Positions 1 through 9,355 of a DNA stretch of 23,294 bases are shown in pieces. The DNA is from Chromera velia (taxonomy: Eukaryota; Sar; Chromeraceae), in NCBI GenBank assembly GCA_018398765.1, contig JAHBMJ010000557.1:1-23294 (forward strand). Reading direction: 5' to 3'. Positions within the stretch are counted from its first letter, which is position 1. Every line of letters begins with the position of its first letter. The notes beneath the pieces are model-generated. The model saw nothing but the letters and a program-made list of their open reading frames with translations. It had not been told where the DNA came from and did no database searches. A program made the position numbers and the translations under genes.

Positions 1-17
1 GAGAGAGAGAGAGAGAC

Positions 18-64
<47 letters not shown>

Positions 65-66
65 GC
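1..66. repeat. (GA)n microsatellite
   Basis: Nearly pure GA dinucleotide repeat with a few GACA and GG interruptions at the left window edge. It lies just downstream of the last modelled exon of the DHHC gene, either in its 3' UTR or in a further intron. Confidence 0.95.
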
Positions 67-75
67 CCTTCACAA

Positions 76-3000
76 TCAGACCAACCGACCTACTGACTTG
101 CTTCTGTTCGCGTTCTCCCACTGCGTCAGTCCAACCGCCACGAAATTCAAGGAGGCCGTCAGAAGGGCAGACTCGAACAAAGTGAACGCGACGACCAGGC
201 AGATACTCTGCTTCCCTCCCTCCATGCAGGCAGGCAGAAAGCGATCGAGGAAGAAAGGAAGGAAGGAACAAAAAGCACAAAATGTTTTTTTTCTGTACGA
301 AGCACATCGCTGCACACATGCAGTCTCTCTCCTATCACATCTGAGAAGAGAAAAGAGGACACACGAATAGAAAAAGAGACAGGAAGCTGGTTCGAAGACA
401 AAACCCAAGACTCCCACACTGACGCACGCACGAAACCAATCGGTGCACATTGATTGACGCACGCACGAAACCAATCGGTGCACATTGATTGATGCACGCA
501 CGAAACCAATCGGTGCACATTGATTGACGCACGCACGAAACCAATCGGTGCACATTGATTGACGCACGCACGAAACCAATCGGTGCACATTGATTGACGC
601 ACGCACGAAACCAATCGGAGCACATTGACTGCTTCACTCCGTCCCTCACGGCCTGCAGCCCTGTCGGTATCATCTGTCAACCTGTCCGTCAGTCAGTCGG
701 TTTGTGTGTCTGTCTGCCTTCCTAACGGACTGACAATCGCCCACAGAGGGGAAGAAAACGCAGACGCCACGACGCAGGACATCCATGAGGCCTGCGACAG
801 CCATTCATTAGAAGATGCATGTCATTCATTGAATCCTGTTCATTCATTGAATCTTATTCATTCATTCATTCATTCATTCCGGTTGTCAGCCATGCAGCGT
901 AAAAGTGAGGTGGAGGAGACGCAGCGGAATTAAGAAGGGACTGTTTTGCTCTATATCTCATGGATGGATCTAGGTACTTCCTTTCCCTTCCCCTTACGTG
1001 GACAAAAAAGAAAATCTCCGGCCACCTTCTTTTTTGTCCATCAATCTTTGTTCACTTTTCCTCATGCAGCTATTCTTTCATTCGTGCATCGACCGACCTG
1101 CCGACCCACGAATCTATCCATCCATCCATCCATCCATCCACCCACCCATCCATCAATCTGTGTGTGCGTCCATCTTTCTCCTTGAAAGTCCGTCTGTTCA
1201 ATCTCGTTCTCTTCTGTGACTGCTTCTGACTATCAAACAAAGACAAAACGACTCGCCGGTGATAAAGCAACCAGGCATCTCCTCCATGCCATCCCATGCC
1301 TCCCTCGCGTCTCACCGAAAGAATAAAAAACGTGCAGGAAGGAAAAAGGCAAGTGAGAGAAAAGGAAGTACATGCACACAGAATGCACTGGCCTTCTATT
1401 AATACGACACCAACAGAACGTATCGTCCCTCCATCCAACTGCCACCCCATCCCTAGCTCCTTCCACTCACTCACGCACTCACGAAATCATTCAGCTGTAT
1501 CACTTAATTCCACACCTTCCCTTTCTCCTCAATGCCCCCCCCTCGCAGGTGAAACTTCGCAATGTCAAAGGAAACCAAGAAAAACCGAGAAGCAAAAAAA
1601 ACATAAACGATAGAAAAAACCCACTCACCTCTTTTCCCGTCTCCTCGCAAGTCTCTTCAAGGAAACTCCAAGAGAACCACAGGAGACAGCACTGCAAGAC
1701 GATGGCAGAGCACAGGTGCAGAACGAACACGGCATGGTTGCGTCTCCCCACACAATTGCCTATCCAGGGACAGTGGTGGTCGAAGAGATCAACGCACACA
1801 CCGCAAGTCCTGCAGGAAGAAAAGAAGAAGAAGAAGGAGAAGAAGAAGAAGAAGAAGAAGAAGAAGAAGAAGAAGAACAAGAAGAAGAAGAAGGAGAAGA
1901 AGAAGAAGAAGGTTGGATTCCCATCTGCGCGAGAAAAATCTATGTTCCCATCTGCATGCATCTGCATGCATAGAGAGAGCTCTTACACGCCCACATACAA
2001 ATAATTTGGTCATCTCGTGGACCAGACAGATGGAAACACACAGCCTGTGTCTGTGTGTGTGTGTGTGTGTGTGCGTGTGTGTGTGTGAGAGAGAGAGAGG
2101 TCGATCCCAATCCTGCAGACAGAGAACTTCTTCCCCAGAATCAAACACAAAAATAAAGACAGTTTTGTTGCCTCACTTTCTGCAACAATCAGTCCTTTTC
2201 TGTGAGCCTGAGAGTCGGTTGCGGCCACTCATTGCACTTCGCAAACGAACACTCATTTTTCGGATGCGACCTTTTCTGATGCTTTGTTTCGATAGGAAAT
2301 CATGCAGCTCTGAGCAACTCTGGTGTCCTGCTGACAGGAATATTTGTCCTCTGGTTCCCCCCGGCATTTGTTTTTTTTGCTTTCAATTTATACACACCCC
2401 CCAGCTTCAATTGTTTCTTGCAACAACCAAGAAACAGACAAACCCTTGACTTGGACCAACATGGCAAAACAATCGAGCAGGCAAGCAACAAACAAAGACA
2501 TCAATGAACATATTAATACACACAAACAAACAGACAAAGAAGAAAGAAAGAGACAATCCAGTCAGCGCTTCGATCGATTGCTCAACGCACCCACCCACCC
2601 ACCTGCAGTGACGGCACCTGGGACCCTTGATGACGTTACACTCCGGACAGAGTCTCTGGGAGGCCGTCACTAGTCTGTCCACTTTGTATTGGGAGTCGAA
2701 GGTTGAAGGGGCGCGCAGAACGCGAAGCAGGTCCTGAAGCAGAGAGACCGAGACGCACAAACGCGTTTGTCCATCAATCAATCAGTCAAGCAGCCACTCA
2801 CCCGCTCATTCAGGGACTGCATCACCCACTCACTACACAAACTCCCCTCCCTTCTTTCATCCTTACCCCCACCTTCCCCCTGTCCAGAAACCGACCTACC
2901 TCTACTGCCCCCTCCCCCTCCGGTCTCTTCTCAGGTCCTCCAGGCCCCATCACCCGAGCTCCCACATAGGTCCCAGAGGACAGTAGGAACAGCAGGGCGC

Positions 3001-5329
3001 TCACAGGGCCCAGCCAGGGCACAGACTCACCCAGACGAGGCACCACCTGCAAGCAATCAAAGCCGGGCCGGGGGAGAGAAGAGAAGAAGCAATGGAGACG
3101 GGAATTAGAGCTTAGAAGGCAGAAGACTGAGGCATGCATTGAAAAAAGAAACAAACATCCTGCCATGTTCTGTGGGGGGGCAAGCAGGAAGGGAGGCTCG
3201 ATCGCTCTCATGCAATAACCACAGAAAAAAAACAACCGACCCCCAATCAGCCAACAGAGAGAGACAAACACCAGACAGCCAACATACACGAACGTCTGTC
3301 TAACTGCGAGACTGACCGACCTTTCCAAACCAGTAGAACATCTGAACACTTGAGATGACCCAATGGAACCACACAAGAGCACGAGGGTCAGGGGCCGTTC
3401 CTCCCCTCCCCATTCCCAGAGGACAACAAAGGTCAACCAACGGCTGCGTCCCCAAAATGCCCATCAACCTTCTGTGTCGATGCAGAAGACTCAGAGCCTC
3501 TTCGGTCGTCTCTTCATTCAACACAGACCTCCAGTTGCCCCCCCTCCCTTCCTCTAATCCGACACACTCAGACACATCATCTGCTCGGAGTCCTGAAAGA
3601 CTTTCGGTTTCTCTGTCTCTTTCTTTGTCAGCAGACAAAGGAGAAGATCCCAAGGACTCCTCTGAAGCAGAAGAAGGGGATGAGGCCGTCGTGGAGGTAG
3701 AGAGAGACAACTGTCCCCTGCTTTCCGTACTTCCCTTTTCTTTTTCTCTTTCTTTTCGTTGCCTGCACGCACTTCCGTGTCCCCCCCTCTCCTTTTCTCG
3801 GTGTTCCTCCCTTCCCCTCCCCTTCCTTAGTCCAATCACACGGAGAAACGTGCGGAAAGGAGCCTCGAGACAACAACGCAAACTATTCAAAAGTCCCAAG
3901 AGACGCGAAGCGAGAAGTTGCAGTCTCTGAAAACGGCCCTCAGACAGACTGCACAATTCTGCCTTCTGAGGCCACTTATCCCCTCCCGTCGCTGCCTCAA
4001 AAGCTCTGGAGGCCATCTGAAGGACAATCACGGCCAGACACGCAGGATCCTTGCCGCAGTGCCCAAATTCCAGACACAGGGACAGAAGGGACTTCTGATT
4101 CGTCTCTTTCGACTCTCTCTGCTCATCCTCACATCCCCCCCCACAACCCCGACCCCGACACCTTCCCTCCTCATCCCCTTCACAGGAGCAAGGAGAGCAG
4201 AGGAAGTCCAAAAATGCCCTCCCGGCAGCTTCCGGAGAGTCCCTCAACGCCTCCTTCTCAAATTGAACAAACCTGAGGAAGGAAGGAAGAAAAGAAGGAG
4301 AATTAAGGCAGTATGACATAAGAAGATGATAAAAAAGAAGGAGGACGAATCTGAAAGAAAAACAAGCAGATTGCTGGGTTGGAAGGCAACGAATCGATCA
4401 AAATAAACGATTGGACCGAAAACGAGGAATTGGTTATTGAGTGAATGTCAACCTTGTGTCTGACCATATACCTTCTCCCCCCCCTTGCTTTCTACTTCCC
4501 CCTTTTTTGGTCTCGGCAGCAACAAAACAGACTCGTGCTGAAGCGTTCTAAGTGCTTCAATGCTCTTTCATAGATCCTTTTACAACACTTCACAGTCCGT
4601 CTCTCTGTCTGCCTGTTTGCTTTCCTTCTCCGACCTCTATTCTCACACACCTTTCCCCTCCTCGGGGCGTTTTGTACGAACTGTAGAGGCACAAAAGTCT
4701 TTTTTCATGCCTTTGATTGCATAGAATTACAGAGAGCGTGGTGGAAACAACTCCCCAAAGCTTCCGTTTTGTTTCTTGCTCTCTTACTCCCCTCCTGTTC
4801 TCTTTTCTCCTCCATCTGCTTGCCTGTGATTGAGAAGGACGAGAGCGAGTCGGAAGTCCCTGAGTGCCTGTTTTCTTCGGGACGCTCCAGGTTTCAGCAT
4901 CTGAAGAAGAAGGAGGGCGATGGGGGAGATCCCCCCTTTGTCCCTCAAATGAGCGTCCACTCCAAGGCAGAAGAGAACCTCAGGGACGTCCTTGGAGGCC
5001 TGCATGCAGGCGGGCAGATGAGAAGAGAAGCATAAACGCACTCTCATGTGGATGAACACCTATGAATGCATCTGTGTGTATGCATGTATGCTTGTATATA
5101 TGCTTTTATTTATGTGTGTACAGATAGACGAATAAGATTACATGCAGCAAAATGGATAAAGGGAATGGACGGATCGACACATGGATCGAAGGACGGTCGG
5201 ATTGATGCAAATGTACATGCACACATCTATACTTCAAATTCACTCACTGCATGAGAAAGGAAGGAAGGAAGGAAGGAAAGAAGAAAGAAAGAAAGAAAAG
5301 AAGAAAAGAAGAAAAGAAGAAAAGAAGAA

Positions 5330-5373
<44 letters not shown>

Positions 5374-5508
5374 AAAGAAGAAAAAAAAAGAAAGAAAGAA
5401 AGAAAGACAGACAGACAGACAGACAGACAGAAAGACAGACAGATAGACATATAGACAGACAGACAGAAAGACAGAAAGACAGACAGATAGACAGACAGAC
5501 CGACAGAC

Positions 5509-5547
<39 letters not shown>

Positions 5548-5551
5548 AAAA

Positions 5552-5582
<31 letters not shown>

Positions 5583-5680
5583 TACGAAAGAAAGAAAGAA
5601 AGAAAGAAAGAAGGAAAGAAAGAAAGAAAGAAAGAAAGTACGAAAGAAAGAAAGAAAGAAAGTACGAAAGAAAGAAAGAG

Positions 5681-5761
<81 letters not shown>

Positions 5762-5781
5762 AAGAAAGAAAGAAAAAGAGA

Positions 5782-5824
<43 letters not shown>

Positions 5825-6735
5825 GGAATGGAGGAAAGACCCGACCGACCGATTGGACTGCGAAGTGCATGCCATTTCTGCCTTTCGGGTCCGTCCATTT
5901 CAGACATTCTCTCCCTCCGACTCCATACAGCAGAAGGACGTTCAGGAGCTGCCCGGTGCGGCAGGCAAGGAGAAAGGGAGTCTTCCCCTCTGCACTCCAC
6001 AGAAGGTCGAACAGAAAATATACAAAAAGAGCAGATTCTTTTCTGTTGAAAAGAAAAGGCAAGGTAGGTCAGGAAATACAGAGATCTCGAAAGACACTGA
6101 GGAAAGATACGCGAGCGACCCGATCCCGACATACGCACAGTCACAGAAAAGTCGGAAGGAAGCTGGCGGAGGGAAAAGTGCATATCTCACGTATGCTCAA
6201 GATATGCATCGAGTGTCAGAGGCTCCTTGTCTTTCTGTTTTCTCCTTGCCCGACTGCCCGACATCAACTCCCATCAAATGATCCGTTTTCAGTCGTGTGG
6301 GGACAGAAGGAAGGGAAAACAGAAGCAAATAGTCTGTCAGAGACGTTGACTGAAGGGAGATCTTCAAATCGCAGAAAGAAAGACAAATGCAGGTAAACCA
6401 CCATGAAGAGGGAGGAACAGACACACAAAAAAGAAAGGAAGGCACTAACCTCCGTCTACGGAATTCCAAGGGGCCCCCGCTCTGAGCAATTCGAATAGCA
6501 CATCCACTGGACTCTTAAGAGCAGCCAGGTGCACGAGCCCCTGTTCCTGCACATCTCTCTCTCCCCCGCTCTCTATAGCCTGTCTCAACGTGGGCCCATT
6601 GCAGTAGCCCCCCCCTTCGCATGTCAAAAGGGACCAGAGCCGGGAGGGAGGGGGGGGCTCGTCAACCTCTAGCCCGATGGCGCACCCGCCGCCTGGCGTT
6701 GTCCCCGCCCACACGCCGTCGTCTCTCCAGACCAT
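76..6735 (-). CDS. Ankyrin-repeat DHHC palmitoyltransferase (8 exons)
   Basis: Predicted membrane S-acyltransferase that attaches palmitate to cysteines of target proteins; ankyrin repeats in this family recruit substrates (HIP14/ZDHHC17, yeast Akr1). Modelled exons in transcript order: 6735-6450, 5989-5850, 4999-4824, 4272-3321, 3046-2954, 2733-2603, 1809-1629, 207-76. All joins keep frame, giving 696 aa; HIP14 is about 630. Residues 60-200 hold ankyrin repeats (e.g. [42 protein letters not shown]). Residues 202-495 are a Ser/Lys/Glu-rich linker. Membrane segments lie near 500-516 and 529-547. The Cys-rich domain has [16 protein letters not shown], then [10 protein letters not shown] and [12 protein letters not shown] with catalytic Cys about 606. 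Two more membrane segments follow near 621-642 and 655-680, and a TTxE-like motif reads TQWENANR. Odd points: the TTxE second Thr is Gln; intron 3 needs a GC donor; exon 5 could instead end at 2966; the exon 8 acceptor is weak. The ATG at 6735 is the first in frame, but an upstream exon is possible. The stop at 76 leaves a short C-terminus, so a further exon left of the window is possible. Confidence 0.88.
421..630. repeat. 35-bp minisatellite, six copies
   Basis: Six head-to-tail copies of a 35-bp unit start at 421, 456, 491, 526, 561 and 596. Copies 1, 2, 4 and 5 are identical as read; copy 3 has one substitution and copy 6 has two. Each copy carries CGAAACCAATCGGTGCACA, that is, a CCAAT/ATTGG core beside a GTGCAC palindrome. 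It lies in the last intron of the DHHC gene. Thirty-five is not divisible by three, so the open frames across it on the minus strand are by-products of the repeat and not evidence of a protein. Confidence 0.97.
824..882. repeat. (CATT)n microsatellite
   Basis: CATT/ATTC tetranucleotide repeat with interruptions, in the last intron (208-1628) of the DHHC gene. The rest of that intron holds the 35-bp minisatellite and a CATC repeat; I see no further exon in it. Confidence 0.9.
1115..1156. repeat. (CATC)n microsatellite
   Basis: CATC tetranucleotide repeat drifting into CACC, in the last intron of the DHHC gene. Confidence 0.9.
1813..1912. repeat. (GAA)n microsatellite at a 3' splice site
   Basis: About 100 bp of GAA/GAG triplets. 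On the coding (minus) strand it reads (TTC)n and ends immediately before the CCTGCAG acceptor of DHHC-gene exon 7 (exon starts at 1809). It therefore appears to form the polypyrimidine tract of that intron. The poly-Lys and poly-Glu frames across it are not genes. Confidence 0.92.
2050..2100. repeat. (GT)n(GA)n compound microsatellite
   Basis: GT dinucleotides followed by GA dinucleotides, within intron 6 (1810-2602) of the DHHC gene. On the coding strand it reads CT then CA. Confidence 0.93.
5250..5825. repeat. Large GAAA/GACA/GA microsatellite tract
   Basis: About 575 bp of nested simple repeats on the plus strand: GGAA, then GAAA/GAAAA, then GACA (5405-5510), then GAAA with GTAC interruptions, then GA. 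It fills most of intron 2 (5000-5849) of the DHHC gene. On the coding strand it is a long TTTC/TGTC/TC pyrimidine tract. All open frames across it (poly Lys-Glu-Arg or poly Ser-Phe-Leu) are repeat by-products. Confidence 0.97.
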
Positions 6736-7113
6736 TTCGCAGTCAGTTCGTCTACTTGCGGTCAATCGCCACGAGAGACAGAGAGCACTAGTGATGCTGC
6801 GCGGGCGAAGCAGGTACGTACACAAATCGTTCGAATCAATTAAGACTTGAAAAAGCGTCTGCGAGAAAAGATACCGAAGATGTCGATCAGTCTGTCAGAC
6901 TGCAGGTGATCACTGAAAACTCGAAGCTGGGCAGTTGTTGTCGCCGAGTATGTCGGTCATGATCTGCGAGTCGGGGAAACCTCCGACAGCCAAAATTTAA
7001 AAATTACATAACTCCGGACCAGAGCTCCTTCCATGCTTCATCCTCTCTTGATAATTTAAGCCGCGATTAAGCCGCGGTTCGATCTTTTTTTGACGATGCG
7101 GCATGCAGGCTGT

Positions 7114-7132
7114 TATATATATATATATATAT
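7114..7132. repeat. (TA)n microsatellite
   Basis: Run of alternating TA in the divergent spacer. It could also melt or act as a TATA-like element; nothing in the sequence decides this. Confidence 0.9.
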
Positions 7133-7243
7133 ACACTGTTTTATGCAACGGTTAATTGCCATGCAATCCTCTCAGGGCCGGGACCTCAATTTAAGTTTGC
7201 GGGCCGCGACCTGCGCACGCGAGCGTCATCGGACCCGCCCGCG

Positions 7244-7259
7244 CGCATGCATGCATGCG
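7244..7259. promoter_or_regulatory. 16-bp perfect palindrome containing TGCATGCATGCA
   Basis: CGCATGCATGCATGCG is self-complementary and lies about 345 bp upstream of the methyltransferase ATG, inside a GC-rich patch. GCATGC/TGCATGCA is a known binding motif of certain apicomplexan AP2 factors. A regulatory role here is inferred. Confidence 0.4.
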
Positions 7260-7604
7260 AGTTGTTGTTTGAATTTGACTGACCTGTGCTCAGTGAGCTA
7301 TATATACTCAATACATATAAGTCCAAGCCCAGTCCGTAACCCTCGCGCACGTCTGTGAGCTCCATCTGTATGCAGACTTACTTCTTTACTTGTCCTGGCT
7401 GGTCCAATTGGCCGATTTTTCGTTCCCCGAGTTCGACAATTGAATTCTGACATTGAAACAACAGCGGATTCAATGGCCGTGCATGCCCGTTTGTCTCTGA
7501 CAGACTGATTCCGTTTTGGGACTGCCTCAAAGACAGCGGCTCCTCTGTCCCCTGTCAGCTTCTGCTCTCCTGGTGATTCAAGCTTCTGAGTGGCGCACAA
7601 ACAC

Positions 7605-9320
7605 ATGACGACCTCTCAAGAAACCGTTTCCCCTGTTCCTCCTTCTGGTGCTGACAGTCTGGAGTTGGAGGAAGCACCATTCCAGATTTCCCTCCAACCA
7701 GGGAAGTTCCCTCCTCCAGAAGTGAAGCTCTCCACCACACTCAAAGGAAGACCAGACCTGCTTCCTCACCTGGAGGGCCCTTTGAGACTTCCTCTAACCC
7801 CCTCTCTGTCCCTTTCTGCGACAACCAATGCAGTCCAGTCCCAAGTCGTCAAAACGCCATTGTCGAGCCACCCTACAAGGGACTCGAAGGTCTTCAGAGA
7901 GACAGAAAAAGAGAAAGAGACGATGAAACAAGAAAAGATAGTAGAGAAGACTGCGGAAACCAGCTTACCGTTGACATCAATCGAGCAGCTGACCACCTTG
8001 CCTCGATCTCAAGTGCAAGAGCAACAGGAAGGAAACGTCAACACAAAAACCGAACAGCCCAAAATCCTCAGCCAAGCCGATGCCGATGTCACACACAAAG
8101 TTTCAAAGCAAGAGCCAGGCCCCAACACGGTGCACCCCTCTGGTCGCCTGTCCAACAAACTCCCCTCCCTCCCCCCTTCACCCAAACGCGCTCTTCAGAC
8201 TGCCCACACAAAATCGAAAGAGAGAGAAATAAGCCAGAAGGACCGAATGAGAGTTGCACGCTCTGCCTCTCTCGGTATCCTCTCCAAAGTTTCCGCTGCC
8301 CCCCTCCATGTCGACAAAGAGAAAGACAAACAGGAGCAGACCTCTCCCTCCCCTTCCCCCTTCCGTCTTTCTCTATCAAAAGCTCTGCCCAAGTCTTCTT
8401 CTTCAATTGCCCTCCCCGTCTCCTCAGGCACTTCCACCCTCACTCCACAGGCACAAGGAGGAAAAGGAGGTACACGCAGAGCTTCTCTCTCCTCCTCTTC
8501 CTTCTCCTTCTCGTCTTCTCTCAGGAGTCCCACGCACCGAGGGAGACAGAGAGAGGGGGGGGAGAAGAAGGAGAAGAGAAGGGAAAAAAAAAAAACGCCC
8601 AAATCTCCTCGAAGACACCAAAACAAACACCGAAGCCTTTCTGCCTCCCCCTCCAAAGGCCCCGGCAAAAACAAAGTAAAGGGGGGCCCGGGCCCAGTCT
8701 CTCGCTCCACTTCCCCCAACCGAAAGAAAGACAAAGACCTCTCCCACAGACGCTACTCCTCCCCCCCGCCCCTCACCGCCCGCTCCTCAAAGAACCGCAC
8801 GGGCTCTCTCACTCAACGTCCCCCTCAGATGACGACCACTACCGCTGTGCACGCCATCGGAAGTTCACACGCAGGTTCCAACTCCAACTCGAGTGGGGCA
8901 TCGAGAAGAAATTCCTCCCCGACTAGGGCGGAGGCTTTGCAGAGGGCAGGCATGTGGATGAATGAACGCCTCAAATGGCATTCTCACACTCACACTCAGC
9001 TAGACAAGAACACAAGCAAAACCTCCAAGGACGTCTCCTTCACAGCCGGGAGAGACTCCGAGGACTACTCCGATCTTCTCGACCGTCTATCCTCCCTCTG
9101 CTCTGGGAGAGACAGACTCACGAGTGCCCACTCGACCCACCTGGACGCTCTAGAAGCATTCTCGATGGACATCGCCAACAGAGAACCCCCTCTCGGAGAG
9201 AAGAACAGAAAGGGAACCAACGGAGCATCCACTTACGGGGAGTTGTCGAGGGAGGCATGCAGAAGGATCTTCTCTCTCTTTAGCAAGGATCTTCTCAATC
9301 AAGAGTCAGTCAGTACATGT

Positions 9321-9355
<35 letters not shown>

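Larger units (their letters stand above)
6736..7604. other. Divergent spacer between the DHHC and methyltransferase genes
   Basis: No convincing coding sequence. It should hold the promoters of both the leftward DHHC gene and the rightward methyltransferase gene. Visible elements are an AT-rich patch near 6995-7010, CCGCG repeats at 7062-7076, a (TA)n tract at about 7114-7132, a GC-rich palindrome with TGCATGCATGCA at 7244-7259 and TATATATA near 7300. A 5' UTR intron or upstream DHHC exon could be hidden in 6736-6850, because the coding strand there has GTACGTACCTG and a CCGCGCAG acceptor-like site. Confidence 0.7.

Noticed and set aside
76-680. Long minus-strand open frames across the 35-bp repeat, with repeating Cys/Arg/Phe-rich peptides
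   Set aside because: The same peptide appears in several frames because the 35-bp unit lacks stops. Only the last part (207-76) shows real DHHC-family sequence.
2407-2781. Extending DHHC exon 6 past 2603
   Set aside because: The frame beyond the AG|GTGGGT donor gives repeat-derived sequence and would break the Cys-rich domain. Splicing to 1809 restores it exactly.
5405-5510. Regularly spaced repeats that might be read as a CRISPR-like array
   Set aside because: They are contiguous GACA tetranucleotides without unique spacers, in a eukaryotic intron.
5181-6281. Large Lys/Glu/Arg-rich and Ser/Phe/Leu-rich frames across the GAAA tract
   Set aside because: Pure microsatellite translation. The region is an intron between two phase-compatible ankyrin exons.
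7060-7095. Possible tRNA-like B box (GGTTCGATC followed by T7)
   Set aside because: No A box and no cloverleaf could be built upstream; the full B-box consensus is also not met.
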